NCBI GenBank assembly: GCA_903929135.1
Contig: CAIYTH010000036.1
Coordinates: forward strand, 1-64,000
Reading direction: 5' to 3'
DNA: 64,000 bases
Origin: an uncultured Chlorobiales bacterium
GTDB taxonomy: Bacteria; Bacteroidota; Chlorobiia; Chlorobiales; Chlorobiaceae
Below the pieces are notes generated by a model. It searched no databases, was not told the DNA's origin, and saw only the letters and a list, made by a program, of their open reading frames with translations. This document shows positions 25,755-34,504 of this stretch, piece after piece. Both the position numbers and the translations under genes were made by a program. Positions within the stretch are counted from its first letter, which is position 1. Each line of letters opens with the position of its first letter.

Positions 25755-26360
25755 ATGTTTGCATTTATAAGGGGTGAGCTGATAACGGCTTCGCAGGACG
25801 AAGCGGTTATCGAGGCGTCCGGTATCGGATACCGGCTTCACATCTCGGCGGGGACCAGCCGCAAGTTGCCGGCCCCGGGTGCGCAAGTCTGTCTGTATAC
25901 CCACTATCAGGTCCGCGAAGACGCCCATCAGCTGTTCGGATTTCCGGATCAGGAGGAGCTCCAGCTCTTCAGGCTGCTGCTTTCTATTTCCGGCGTGGGT
26001 CCGAAGCTGGCAATCGCCGTGCTTTCCGGACTTTCGGTCGGCCAGATTCAGGAATCGATCGTTTCGAACCGGCCCGAAACTCTCTACGGCATCAGTGGCG
26101 TGGGAAAGAAGACCGCCGCACGCATTATCCTCGAACTGAGGGACAAGATCCTGAAGATTCAGCCGGCGGTTTCCGGTCAGACCAGCCCCGGAGGGCGTGA
26201 CCTGCAGCTTACGGAGGACGCGGTCGCAGCGCTGATGACCCTCGGGTTTGCCCGGGCGCTTGCACAGAAGGCGGTTTCGGGCGTACTTGAGGCTACTCCG
26301 GGCCTGTCTGTCGAAGAGACCGTGAAATCCGCCCTTGCCGCCATTCGCAATAACCCTTGA
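25755..26360 (+). CDS. ruvA: Holliday junction DNA helicase subunit RuvA
   Basis: A 201-residue RuvA: an N-terminal OB-fold domain (MFAFIRGELITASQDEAVIEASGIGYRLHIS), tandem helix-hairpin-helix motifs (LLSISGVGPKLAIAVLSG and LYGISGVGKKTAARIILELRDK), and the C-terminal RuvB-contacting helical domain (EDAVAALMTLGF). It tetramerises on four-way junctions and recruits RuvB for branch migration. The TGA stop at 26358-26360 forms part of the ribosome binding site of folC. ruvB and ruvC are not in the window. Confidence 0.96.
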   Translation: MFAFIRGELITASQDEAVIEASGIGYRLHISAGTSRKLPAPGAQVCLYTHYQVREDAHQLFGFPDQEELQLFRLLLSISGVGPKLAIAVLSGLSVGQIQESIVSNRPETLYGISGVGKKTAARIILELRDKILKIQPAVSGQTSPGGRDLQLTEDAVAALMTLGFARALAQKAVSGVLEATPGLSVEETVKSALAAIRNNP

Positions 26361-26367
26361 GGTCCAC

Positions 26368-27669
26368 GTGGAGTATCAGGAAGCCATCGAATTTCTTTTT
26401 CCCCTTCATCGCTTCGGCATCAAGCCTGGACTTGACCGTATCCGCGAGCTGCTGCGGGTGCTCGGTTCTCCTGAAAAGAGGCTCGGCAAGGTCGTGCACA
26501 TTGCAGGCACCAACGGGAAAGGGACCGTCGCAGCCTGCATGGCGTCGATATTCGAGGCTTCAGGCAGAAAGACCGGGCTCTTCACCTCGCCGCATCTTGT
26601 CGATTTCACCGAAAGAATGCGCATCAATGGACGTCAGATACCAAGAGAGACCATCGCCGAGTGCTGTACGCGCTTGAAACCGGCGGTTATTGAGCTGGGT
26701 GCGACCTTTTTCGAGGTGACCACAGCCATCGCATTCGCATTCTTTGCTGAAGAGGAGGTCGAGGTGTCCGTGATCGAAACAGGTATGGGCGGTCGTCTCG
26801 ATGCGACGAACGTCGTCACTCCGGAGATGGTGATCATACCGACGATCGGGATCGACCACACGGTGTGGCTTGGTGCGACCATCAGGGAGATCGCCGCCGA
26901 AAAGGCTGCCATCATCAAGCGGGGTTCAAGGGTCTACACTGCAGTGGACGAAGGGGCAGGGCTCGACGAAATCAGGGCGGCAGCGGATCGTTGCGGTGTG
27001 CAGCTCGCCATTTCCGGGAGGGAAGCCTCGTTCCGCGTCAACGATGTCCAGCCCGGGCTGCTCGACCTCGATGTCCTGCTGGAAGGGGAGCGCCGGAACC
27101 TGAAGGTGCCGCTGACCGGGTCGTTTCATGCCTCGAACGTGACGCTTGCGGTTATGGCAGCCAGGTCCGAAGGGATAGGCTGGGCCGAGATACAGGCAGG
27201 GTTGTCCCGCCTGTCGGCAACAGGTTACCGGGCGAGACTGGAACAGATCTCCGCGAGCCCGTTCGTCATGCTCGATGTGTCCCACAACCCTGACGGCATG
27301 GAGAAGAGTGTTCAGGCATTGCGGGAGATACGTGCTGCGTTCCGCGATCTCTATGTGCTGATCGGAATTGCTGCGGACAAGGATGCGGCCGGTATGGTCA
27401 GTCCACTCGCGGAGCTCGCGCACATGGTCGTCGCTGTGGACCTGCCTTCCGAGCGGAGTCTTCCCGCAGATGAACTCGGTGAGCTGTGCCGCAAGGTCGG
27501 GGCAGCCGAGGTGCAGGTTCGCCGGACTGCCTCGGAGGGCCTGGACCTGCTCTGCTCAAGGGCTGGTCCGGAAGACATGATCCTGGTGACGGGTTCGTTC
27601 TTTCTTGCCGGGGAGGTTGCGGCGGATTGCACCAGATTCGGCAGTGCTGAAACGGCTTGCCGGACATGA
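26368..27669 (+). CDS. folC: Folylpolyglutamate/dihydrofolate synthase
   Basis: A Mur-ligase-family enzyme that adds glutamate to folates. P-loop HIAGTNGKGTVAA, the folate-site segment TSPHLVDFTERMRINGR, VIETGMGGRLDATNVV and the ATPase loop ALDVSHNPDG-like LDVSHNPDG. 433 residues. I choose GTG 26368 because TGAGG sits 5 nt before it; an ATG at 26335 would lie within ruvA. A few residues of the C-terminal domain are cysteine-containing but nothing looks broken. Confidence 0.93.
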   Translation: MEYQEAIEFLFPLHRFGIKPGLDRIRELLRVLGSPEKRLGKVVHIAGTNGKGTVAACMASIFEASGRKTGLFTSPHLVDFTERMRINGRQIPRETIAECCTRLKPAVIELGATFFEVTTAIAFAFFAEEEVEVSVIETGMGGRLDATNVVTPEMVIIPTIGIDHTVWLGATIREIAAEKAAIIKRGSRVYTAVDEGAGLDEIRAAADRCGVQLAISGREASFRVNDVQPGLLDLDVLLEGERRNLKVPLTGSFHASNVTLAVMAARSEGIGWAEIQAGLSRLSATGYRARLEQISASPFVMLDVSHNPDGMEKSVQALREIRAAFRDLYVLIGIAADKDAAGMVSPLAELAHMVVAVDLPSERSLPADELGELCRKVGAAEVQVRRTASEGLDLLCSRAGPEDMILVTGSFFLAGEVAADCTRFGSAETACRT

Positions 27670-27955
27670 ATCGTGGAGTAGAAGAAATTTTTTTATATCT
27701 TAATGTACTTCTCTGAAATTCTCCAGAAAATCGGTCTCAGAGCCAGTCATGGTCACTGTTCTGTCGATTCCGGTTTAACTAACCGTCTTCCTCATTTAGC
27801 TTCTTTATCTGGCTTTCATATCGTTCTCTAAGCAATGCAGGTTTTTCCCATAGTCTCCACGTGGTCATCAATCATGATCCCGTTATTTCCCCGTGATCAG
27901 CACGAGGCAGAGCTTTTGCTGCATATTTAACCACTAAGCGTTGAAAGAATCCATA

Positions 27956-29245
27956 ATGTCGAACACTTCGGTATCAAAAGGTCTGGACATCAATATGCTC
28001 CAGAAGAAAAAGGTTCATGAGCTGAACGCCATGGCCAAGGAACTCGGTGTGACGACTGCCGGCTTCCGAAAGGAGGAACTGATCTACAAGATCATCGAGG
28101 CCCAGTCGCTGAAGAACACCGATCCCGAGAGCGGGCAGGTGATGGTCAACACCGGCGTTCTTCAGGTCATTCCCGAAGGGTACGGTTTCCTCCGCTCCTC
28201 GAACTACAACTACCTCTCTTCCCCTGACGATATCTACGTTTCCCCCTCCCAGATCAAGCGGTTCAACATGCGTACCGGCGACACCGTTTCCGGTCAGGTC
28301 AGGGCACCGAAGGAGGGAGAGCGCTTTTTCGCGTTGCTCAAGATCAACACCATCAATGACAAGGATCCCGAAGTCACCAGGGATCGCCCATTCTTCGAGA
28401 ACCTGACGCCGCTGTTCCCGCACGACCGCCTGAAGCTCGAAACGAGGCAGAACGAATATTGCGGCCGCATCATGGACATCTTCACGCCGATCGGCAAAGG
28501 GCAGCGCGGACTCATCGTCGCCCAGCCGAAAACCGGTAAGACCATTCTGCTCCAGATGATCGCCAATGCCATCATCAAGAACCATCCGGAGGTGTACCTG
28601 ATCATACTGCTGGTCGACGAGCGCCCGGAAGAGGTGACCGACATGGCCCGAAGCGTTGAGGCAGAAGTGGTCAGCTCGACCTTCGACGAAGATCCCGAAC
28701 GCCACGTGCAGGTTGCCGACATGGTGCTCGAGAAGGCAAAGCGAATGGTCGAGGTCGGCCGTGACGTCGTGATCCTCCTCGATTCGATCACCCGCCTTGC
28801 ACGCGCGCACAACACGATCATTCCTCATTCCGGAAAGATTCTTTCCGGCGGTATCGATGCCAACGCCCTGACCAAGCCCAAACGCTTTTTCGGAGCTGCA
28901 CGAAACATCGAGGAGGGGGGCAGCCTGACCATCATCGCCACGGCGCTTGTCGATACCGGTTCGCGAATGGACGATGTCATTTTCGAAGAGTTCAAGGGAA
29001 CCGGCAACATGGAGCTCTGCCTCGACAGGCGGCTTTCCGAACGCCGCATCTTTCCCGCCATCGATATCCTCCGTTCCGGCACCCGAAAGGAGGAGCTGCT
29101 GTTCAGTCAGGAGGAGCTTTCACGCACCTGGCTGCTCCGTAAATACCTGGGCGACAAGAACCCGATCGAATGCATGGAGTTCATGCGCGAGAAGATCGTG
29201 GAGACGAAGGACAACAGGGAGTTCTTCAAGTACATGAACGCGTAA
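27956..29245 (+). CDS. rho: Transcription termination factor Rho
   Basis: The hexameric RNA helicase that ends untranslated transcripts. 429 residues: an N-terminal Rho_N helix domain ([16 protein letters not shown]), the RNA-binding cold-shock-like domain with GYGFLRS, and the RecA-like ATPase with P-loop AQPKTGKT, then [13 protein letters not shown] and the Q/R-loop region ending in [22 protein letters not shown] use ATG 27956, not TTG 27941. The 286-bp upstream gap is AT-rich and unassigned; autoregulatory leader control is known for rho in other bacteria. A long hairpin starts 2 nt after the stop. Confidence 0.97.
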   Translation: MSNTSVSKGLDINMLQKKKVHELNAMAKELGVTTAGFRKEELIYKIIEAQSLKNTDPESGQVMVNTGVLQVIPEGYGFLRSSNYNYLSSPDDIYVSPSQIKRFNMRTGDTVSGQVRAPKEGERFFALLKINTINDKDPEVTRDRPFFENLTPLFPHDRLKLETRQNEYCGRIMDIFTPIGKGQRGLIVAQPKTGKTILLQMIANAIIKNHPEVYLIILLVDERPEEVTDMARSVEAEVVSSTFDEDPERHVQVADMVLEKAKRMVEVGRDVVILLDSITRLARAHNTIIPHSGKILSGGIDANALTKPKRFFGAARNIEEGGSLTIIATALVDTGSRMDDVIFEEFKGTGNMELCLDRRLSERRIFPAIDILRSGTRKEELLFSQEELSRTWLLRKYLGDKNPIECMEFMREKIVETKDNREFFKYMNA

Positions 29246-29247
29246 GG

Positions 29248-29322
29248 TCGTGACGCGAGACTTGTAGTAACACGTGAGAGATGTTGAGCCTCGTGTCACG
29301 AGTTACGAGTCTCGCATCACGA
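29248..29322 (+). repeat. Long imperfect hairpin directly after rho
   Basis: TCGTGACGCGAGACT (29248-29262) pairs with AGTCTCGCATCACGA (29308-29322) with one mismatch. Inside, GTAACACGTGA pairs with TCACGAGTTAC with one mismatch. It starts 2 nt after the rho stop. It is not followed by a T-run, so it is not a standard terminator. Confidence 0.75.
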
Positions 29323-29387
29323 TTATCGTTGGATCCATACGGTGTGTACCCTGTGTGACAAGAAAAAAACTATAGGGCATTTTTTGC

Positions 29388-29416
29388 TTGTTAGTAAGTG
29401 CCAAAGTCCCTATATT
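29388..29416 (+). promoter_or_regulatory. Promoter of the mS38-like gene and tRNA pair
   Basis: TTGTTA at 29388-29393 and TATATT at 29411-29416 with 17-bp spacing, about 37 bp before the start of the small basic protein gene. The two tRNAs follow on the same strand before the terminator at 29791-29815. Confidence 0.6.
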
Positions 29417-29452
29417 ATTTGCCTTTAAAAACTGAGGAAAGACCTTACATTC

Positions 29453-29560
29453 ATGCCCTGCGGAAAAAAAAGAAAACGCCATAAAATGGCCGTACACAAA
29501 CGCAAAAAGATGCGCCGTAAGAACAGGCACAAGAAGCGTTTGAGGTACCAGAACAAGTAG
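29453..29560 (+). CDS. Mini basic ribosomal-type protein (AURKAIP1/COX24, mS38-like)
   Basis: A 35-residue protein, MPCGKKRKRHKMAVHKRKKM then RRKNRHKKRLRYQNK. More than half the residues are Lys or Arg. It matches the short AURKAIP1/COX24-domain proteins annotated in Bacteroidota and Chlorobiota, whose mitochondrial relative mS38 is a small-subunit ribosomal protein. It has its own good promoter at 29388-29416, AGGAAAG about 14 nt before the ATG, and two tRNA genes directly downstream, all consistent with a translation role. I infer a ribosomal location from the family; the sequence alone shows only an RNA-binding composition. Confidence 0.85.
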   Translation: MPCGKKRKRHKMAVHKRKKMRRKNRHKKRLRYQNK

Positions 29561-29583
29561 GCCTGACAGCCTGGAGCTTGGTT

Positions 29584-29657
29584 GAGAATATAGCTCAGTT
29601 GGTTAGAGCATCTGCCTTTTAAGCAGAGGGTCGAAGGTTCGAGTCCTTCTATTCTCA
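29584..29657 (+). tRNA. tRNA-Lys (anticodon UUU)
   Basis: A 74-nt cloverleaf: acceptor GAGAATA/TATTCTC, D-arm GCTC...GAGC, anticodon stem TCTGC/GCAGA with loop CTTTTAA, T-arm GAAGG TTCGAGT CCTTC, discriminator A. CCA is not encoded. Confidence 0.96.
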
Positions 29658-29695
29658 CGAAGGATACCGTATGTTCTCTGGAATTTAATATCGAT

Positions 29696-29777
29696 GCCCG
29701 AGTGGTGGAATTGGTAGACACACCATCTTGAGGGGGTGGCGCCGCGAGGTGTAGGAGTTCGAATCTCCTCTCGGGCA
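29696..29777 (+). tRNA. tRNA-Leu (anticodon GAG)
   Basis: An 82-nt class II tRNA with a long variable arm: acceptor GCCCGAG/CTCGGGC, anticodon loop TTGAGGG between CCATC and GGTGG, variable arm around GCGCCGCGAGGTGT, T-arm with TTCGAAT, discriminator A. CCA is not encoded. Lies 38 bp after tRNA-Lys. Confidence 0.94.
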
Positions 29778-29790
29778 CATCGAAGACAGG

Positions 29791-29815
29791 AAAGCCGCAG
29801 CATGCGGCTTTTTTG
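29791..29815 (+). terminator. Intrinsic terminator after the tRNA genes
   Basis: Perfect stem AAAGCCGCA / TGCGGCTTT with loop GCA, ending in a run of Ts (AAAGCCGCAGCATGCGGCTT then TTTTG). Confidence 0.9.
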
Positions 29816-29944
29816 TTGTCCTTTACTCCCGTTCCTGAACCGGGTAGGACGGATTTTTTGAACTAGAAATGTTTAGCGGTACTTTACAGTTAATAGTCAG
29901 GGGATTAGTGTGATCCCGCTGCAACGTTTTAATGTTCCCGAATT

Positions 29945-30547
29945 ATGGATAAACTTCAGGTAGATATCCTTGGACTGTCGACAAGTCCTCATACCAACGG
30001 CGCATATGCGCTCATCCTGTATGAAGTTGAAGGCAAACGCAAGCTTCCGATCATCATCGGTGGATTCGAGGCCCAGGCAATAGCCCTCAAGCTCGAGAAC
30101 ATCAAGCCTCCGCGACCATTTACCCACGACCTGTTCAAGCACATCGCCGATGCCTTCAACCTCCATGTGAACGAGGTGTACATCGACGAGCTGCATAACG
30201 AGACATTCTATGCCAAGGTCATCTGCGAGATGGGAGGCGTGGTGCATGAGATCGATGCCCGGCCGAGTGACGCAATAGCAATCGCCGTAAGGTTCAATGC
30301 GCCGATTTTCGTTTCCGAAGAGATCATGAACGAGGCGGGAATCGTCGAGGAGCAACCCAAGGAGGGCGAACCTGCTCCTGAAGAGGAGGAGGAAGAGGTT
30401 GTTGCAAAAGAGCCCGTTCCGGAACCGGCCAGCGACGAGACCCTTGCCGATGAGCTGAACCGGAAACTCGAAGAGGCGATTAACCGGGAGGATTATGAGG
30501 AAGCTGCCAGGCTGCGTGACGAACTGGGCCGTCTGAAGAGGCCCTGA
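29945..30547 (+). CDS. Bifunctional nuclease (BFN, DUF151) domain plus UVR motif
   Basis: 200 residues in three parts: an N-terminal BFN/DUF151 domain (about 1-135; LYEVEGKRKLPIIIGGFEAQAI, RPFTHDL and the VHEIDARPSDAIAIAVRF signature), an acidic linker of Glu/Pro (about 136-165), and a C-terminal UVR-like helical hairpin (LNRKLEEAINREDYEEAARLRDEL) as in UvrB/UvrC-type and McsA proteins. BFN proteins have reported nuclease activity; the UVR motif mediates protein-protein contact. The combined role, possibly DNA repair or stress related, is an inference. A GGCTGTCTCAG hairpin follows. Confidence 0.85.
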   Translation: MDKLQVDILGLSTSPHTNGAYALILYEVEGKRKLPIIIGGFEAQAIALKLENIKPPRPFTHDLFKHIADAFNLHVNEVYIDELHNETFYAKVICEMGGVVHEIDARPSDAIAIAVRFNAPIFVSEEIMNEAGIVEEQPKEGEPAPEEEEEEVVAKEPVPEPASDETLADELNRKLEEAINREDYEEAARLRDELGRLKRP

Positions 30548-30592
30548 TGTGAAGGCCTGCTGTCATCAGGACGACATCAGAATTTTCAAGAG

Positions 30593-30636
30593 AGGCTGTC
30601 TCAGAAGTAAAACTGAGGCAGCCTTTTCTTTTTGTT
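30593..30636 (+). terminator. Terminator hairpin (GGCTGTCTCAG type) after the BFN gene
   Basis: GAGAGGCTGTCTCAG pairs with CTGAGGCAGCCTTTTC around a short A-rich loop, followed by TTTTCTTTTTG. Near-identical to 14345-14392. Confidence 0.8.
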
Positions 30637-30660
30637 GTACCGTTCAGCAGTTCTCCTGTC

Positions 30661-30782
30661 TGTCATTCTGAGCCCGGCGAAGCCGGGTGAAGAATCCATT
30701 CGAACTGTGGTAAGTTCTTTCTGTTTATTCAATAAGAGCCAAGTCGAGAGAATGCCGGATCCTTCGCTTTGCTCAGGATGAC
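30661..30782. repeat. TGTCATNCTGA dispersed palindrome, copy
   Basis: Bounded by TGTCATTCTGAG and CTCAGGATGAC, with an inner CCCGGCGAAGCCGGG hairpin and paired GAATCC/GGATCC segments. As at 14193-14392, it adjoins a GGCTGTCTCAG terminator. The 329-bp gap between the BFN gene and bamA is filled by these elements and the bamA terminator; no gene is seen. Confidence 0.75.
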
Positions 30783-30827
30783 TGTAAGAGAGTTTTCCTC
30801 ACCACGGTGCCCGGCCGGTAAAACAGA

Positions 30828-30858
30828 AAAGCCATGGAGAGGCTCTCTCCATGGCTTT
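30828..30858 (-). terminator. Intrinsic terminator of bamA
   Basis: A perfect 14-bp stem AAAGCCATGGAGAG / CTCTCCATGGCTTT with loop GCT. Read on the minus strand it runs into TTCTGTTTT, 19 nt after the bamA stop. Confidence 0.88.
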
Positions 30859-30876
30859 GTGCAGTGGTCGGGACGG

Positions 30877-33405
30877 TTAATCGAATGACTGGCCGAAAGA
30901 GAAGAGGAAGTTCCAGCCCTGTCGTTGCTTGCTGGGCTCCGATGGAACTGCGTTGAAACCGTAGCCGTAATCGATGCCGATCTGTCCGATGATGGGGACG
31001 AAGAGGCGGAGGCCTACGCCAGCCGCTTTCTTGAGGTCCGAAATGCGGACTGACGAGACACTCTCCCAGAGGCCGCCGGCTTCGGCGAAGGTAAGGGCAT
31101 AGATGCTCGCGGAAGGGTTCAAGGACAGCGGGTAGCGGACTTCAGCCGTGTATTTCGAATAGACCTTGCCGCCGTAGAGGTTGGTTTCCCCGGCGAACAG
31201 TTGTCCGAGGCTGCGGTCGGGATAGCCGCGTAGCGGGACTGTGGGCAGTGTCGACATGCCGCTGCCGCCCATGAAGAAATAGTCGGTGTAGGGGATGTAG
31301 TCGCTTTGATGGAACGGTGAGAGATACCCGTGCTGGGTCGAAAGGTTGATCACCAGGTTTTTCTTCAGCGGGAAGTACCAGCTCGAGCTCCCGGTGAACT
31401 TGTAGAAATTGATGGTGCCCGGTAGCGGCCCGCCGGCGAGCTGTGCGGTGATGACGTTCTTGCTGCCGTGGCGCGGATAGACAGGGTTGTCGATGCTGTT
31501 CCTCGAAATCGACTGGGTGATGGAGTACTCGTCGGCTTTGTCAGGCGAGTTGGATTCGCTGAGGAAGCTGACGAAACCACCCTTGGTGTGCAGGTACTGC
31601 ACACGCCAGCTGATGGCGAAATAGTCGTCCGGCCAGGTGAGCCTGCGACCGATGTTGAGGTTTGTACCGTACTGATCGATCTGCTTCGGGTCGTAGATGC
31701 CGTTGTTCGAATAATCGTAGCTCGTGTGAGTTTTGAAAACCGTGAAACCGACGGAAGTCGGGGTTCCGAATGCCCATGGATCGCTGAGCGACATCGACAG
31801 GGTACGGTAGTTGTCTGCACCGAACTGCCACTGGAAGTTGAGTTTCTGTCCATCGCCGTGCGGCAGGGGCTTGTAGGCCTCACCCTTGAAGATGTCGCCG
31901 AGCGAGAAATTGTTGAACGTCAGGCCGAGTGCGCCGGTCATTCCGGTCGAGGCGCTGTATCCGACTGCTGCGTTGAAGGTGTCCGACTGTTTTTCGGCAA
32001 CGCTGTAGGTCAGGTCGACCGTGTTCGATTCCGGGTTGGGCTGGATGTCCGGGGTGATCGATTCCGGGTCGAAGTAGTTCAGCATCGAGAGTTCCCGGAT
32101 GCTGCGCACGACGTTTTTCCTGCTGAAGGTCTCGCCGGGAAGCGTGTAGAGCTCCCGCCTGATGACGTGGTCCTTCGTCTTGGTGTTGCCCTTGATGCTG
32201 ATGTTGTTGAGCGTGTAGGGATCCCCCTCGGTAAGGGCGATGATGAGGTCGACCTGGTTCGGCCGGATCACTTTCTCTTCGAGCTTCGCCCTGAAGGAGA
32301 GGTACCCGCGGTCGAGGTAGAGCGAGCTGACATCCGTATGTTCCGACGAGAAGTTGAGTCGCTCGTTGATCTTGCTGGCGTTGTAGATATCCCCCTGCTT
32401 GATGTCGAAGGTGGTATTGAGGTTTTCTGTTGTTGCGAACTCCTTGGTATTTCCGAGCCAGACGACGTTACGGATGGTATATCTGGGACCTTCGTCAACG
32501 AATACATCGAGAATCAGTCCCTTCTTGTCCGGAGTGTACGAGATCGAATCGCGCTGGACGCGCGCGTCGCGGTAACCGTTGTTGCGATAGAAATCGGTCA
32601 GAAAGTTTTTGTCTTCAGCAAACTTTTCCGTGTTGAGCTTCGGCTGTCCGAAGATTTTTCTCCACCAGGAGTTCTGCGATGTTTCCTTGAAGGTACTGCG
32701 GAGCTTCTTGTCACTGAAGGATTTGTTGCCGTGGAAACGGATCTTTTCAATGACGACCTTCGATCCTTCATTAATCGTGAAATGTACCTTGACCTTGTTG
32801 TTGCCGATGTCAATCAGTTTGTACTCCGCGCCGGCCGAGAGATAGCCTTTGTCGGAGTACTGCTTTTCGATTCTTGTCGAGGCGTTGAGCAGATCCTGCC
32901 CGGAGATCCTGCGGCCTGTTTTCAGGGCGATTGTCTTGTTGAGTTCCTTGGCGTCGTATTTGCGGTTTCCCTCGAAATCGACGGCATCGAGAACAGGGAG
33001 CTCCCTGACGACGAACTTCAGGCTGATCGAGTTGCCGCCAAGTTCGGTTTTTTCAACCTTGATGTCGCTGAAGTACTGCAGGTTCCAGAGGTACTGCAGG
33101 GCGCCGGGCAGCTCGGGTCCCGGAATGCTGATTTTATCGTACATCTTTACCGGCAGGCTTTTGAGCAGGTCGGCCTCCTTGAGGGAGTTCAGTCCCGAAA
33201 AGGATATTCCGCGTACGATTCGCACCCGGTCTTTCAGGGCAGGGTTATCGACGGCGGGTGCTTTGACGGCGCTCACCGTCCCGTTGACCGTCGTGGCTTT
33301 TTTTGTGCCGCTTTTTGCAGCCGCTCCGGCTGTCGTGCAGTTGATCAGGACCAGGAGAATCAGGAGACCGGATGTTCTGGCTGATCTATGAGATGCTTTT
33401 TTCAT
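30877..33405 (-). CDS. bamA: Outer membrane protein assembly factor BamA
   Basis: The Omp85-family core of the outer-membrane protein insertion machine. 842 residues: a signal peptide (MKKASHRSARTSGLLILLVL onward), a short Lys/Thr/Ala-rich linker, five POTRA repeats (for example RIVRGISFSGLNSLKEADL, LDAVDFEGNRKYDAKELN, VIEKIRFHGNKSFSDKKL, YTIRNVVWLGNTKEF, YTLNNISIKGNTKTKDHVI), then a 16-strand barrel domain with the RGYPDRSLG motif that corresponds to the conserved (V/I)RG(F/Y) lock and a C-terminal aromatic strand ending FSFGQSFD. ATG 33405 fits the signal peptide; longer in-frame starts lie inside uppS. 28 bp downstream of uppS. Confidence 0.96.
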   Translation of the reverse strand: MKKASHRSARTSGLLILLVLINCTTAGAAAKSGTKKATTVNGTVSAVKAPAVDNPALKDRVRIVRGISFSGLNSLKEADLLKSLPVKMYDKISIPGPELPGALQYLWNLQYFSDIKVEKTELGGNSISLKFVVRELPVLDAVDFEGNRKYDAKELNKTIALKTGRRISGQDLLNASTRIEKQYSDKGYLSAGAEYKLIDIGNNKVKVHFTINEGSKVVIEKIRFHGNKSFSDKKLRSTFKETSQNSWWRKIFGQPKLNTEKFAEDKNFLTDFYRNNGYRDARVQRDSISYTPDKKGLILDVFVDEGPRYTIRNVVWLGNTKEFATTENLNTTFDIKQGDIYNASKINERLNFSSEHTDVSSLYLDRGYLSFRAKLEEKVIRPNQVDLIIALTEGDPYTLNNISIKGNTKTKDHVIRRELYTLPGETFSRKNVVRSIRELSMLNYFDPESITPDIQPNPESNTVDLTYSVAEKQSDTFNAAVGYSASTGMTGALGLTFNNFSLGDIFKGEAYKPLPHGDGQKLNFQWQFGADNYRTLSMSLSDPWAFGTPTSVGFTVFKTHTSYDYSNNGIYDPKQIDQYGTNLNIGRRLTWPDDYFAISWRVQYLHTKGGFVSFLSESNSPDKADEYSITQSISRNSIDNPVYPRHGSKNVITAQLAGGPLPGTINFYKFTGSSSWYFPLKKNLVINLSTQHGYLSPFHQSDYIPYTDYFFMGGSGMSTLPTVPLRGYPDRSLGQLFAGETNLYGGKVYSKYTAEVRYPLSLNPSASIYALTFAEAGGLWESVSSVRISDLKKAAGVGLRLFVPIIGQIGIDYGYGFNAVPSEPSKQRQGWNFLFSFGQSFD

Positions 33406-33433
33406 GAAAAGGCGAAGTGAAACTTTGGAAATG

Positions 33434-34261
33434 TTAAGCCTGTCTTTTGAATGATTTTGTGCCAAGCTGTTCGCTTGTCTGGCCGAAGCGGCGTTCCCGG
33501 CTCTGGAACTCCCTGATGGCTTCGTAGAGCTGGGGGCGTCTGAAGTCGGGCCAGTAGGTGTTCGTGAAATAAATTTCCGAGTAGGCGCTCTGCCAGAGCA
33601 TGAAGTTGCTGATGCGGAACTCACCGCTGGTTCGGATCAGCAGTTCAGGATCGGGCATCATGGAGGTTGAAAGGAGTGATTCGATAAGGTTTTCATCGAT
33701 CGATTGCGGGTCGATTGCCCCCGAACGCACTTGTTCCGCAATGTTCCTGCAAGCCTGAACGATGTCCCATTTGCCGCTGTAGCTCAATGCGATGTTCAGC
33801 ATCATGGCGTTGTTGTTCTTTGTCAGTTCCATGGTGTCGGTGAGCGTCCTCATGACCTCGGTAGAGACCATGTTCAGGTCGCCGATGACGTGCAGGCGGA
33901 TGTTGTTGTCGTGCAGTTGCCTTGTCTCCTTTTTCAGCACCTTGATGAGGAGTCGCATCAGCGCCGAAATCTCGTTCTCTGGTCTTTTCCAGTTCTCGAT
34001 GGAAAAGGTGAACAGGGTCAGGCAGGAGATGCCGAGCTGGGAGGAGGCTTCGACGATGTCCCGTACCGACTCGACCCCGGCGACATGCCCCTCGACGCGG
34101 GATTTGCCTTTGAGTCTTGCCCATCTGCCGTTACCGTCCATGATGATGCCGACGTGGCGGGGAAGTTCACAGGAGGATTTCAGTTCGTTCTGGATCCGGA
34201 TGTCATCCTGACTTTGCTTTGACTTGAACCAGTGAGGCATGAAGGAAGAGGAATGAGCCAT
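33434..34261 (-). CDS. uppS: Undecaprenyl diphosphate synthase (isoprenyl transferase)
   Basis: A cis-prenyltransferase making the C55 lipid carrier for peptidoglycan and O-antigen. Catalytic Asp42 in GIIMDGNGRWA; TLFTFSIENWKRP, and the C-terminal ELLIRTSGEFRISNFMLWQ(S/A)YSE and WPDF signatures are intact. 275 residues with about 20 extra at the N-terminus. ATG 34261 is preferred although the ribosome binding site is weak. It has a strong promoter at 34358-34386 and is followed by bamA. Confidence 0.95.
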   Translation of the reverse strand: MAHSSSFMPHWFKSKQSQDDIRIQNELKSSCELPRHVGIIMDGNGRWARLKGKSRVEGHVAGVESVRDIVEASSQLGISCLTLFTFSIENWKRPENEISALMRLLIKVLKKETRQLHDNNIRLHVIGDLNMVSTEVMRTLTDTMELTKNNNAMMLNIALSYSGKWDIVQACRNIAEQVRSGAIDPQSIDENLIESLLSTSMMPDPELLIRTSGEFRISNFMLWQSAYSEIYFTNTYWPDFRRPQLYEAIREFQSRERRFGQTSEQLGTKSFKRQA

Positions 34262-34357
34262 GAATAGAACTTCGTGTCTGTGATCGTTGTCAAATCGTAG
34301 TCATACGCTGTCATGGAGCGCCTTGCAGGCCGGCGATCCGATAATCTATGAAATTGA

Positions 34358-34386
34358 ATTATAGACAGTAATTTAGTATTATACAA
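34358..34386 (-). promoter_or_regulatory. Sigma-70-type promoter of uppS-bamA
   Basis: On the minus strand TTGTAT (34381-34386) and a perfect TATAAT (34358-34363) are 17 bp apart, about 100 bp before the uppS start. The rest of the 243-bp divergent gap to gatA shows no other clear signal. Confidence 0.7.
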
Positions 34387-34504
34387 GCCTCATGACTGCA
34401 GGTCGCAACCTCTTTTGGCAGGCAGCTTCCAATACAGACAGCAACCGTCATCCGGCGCATCATGCAGCTGATTTCGCAATTCAAATCATCCATCCAGTAC
34501 AGAC

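Noticed and set aside
33406-33624. N-terminal extension of bamA from an upstream in-frame start at 33624
   Set aside because: It would overlap uppS extensively and precede the clear signal peptide at 33405.
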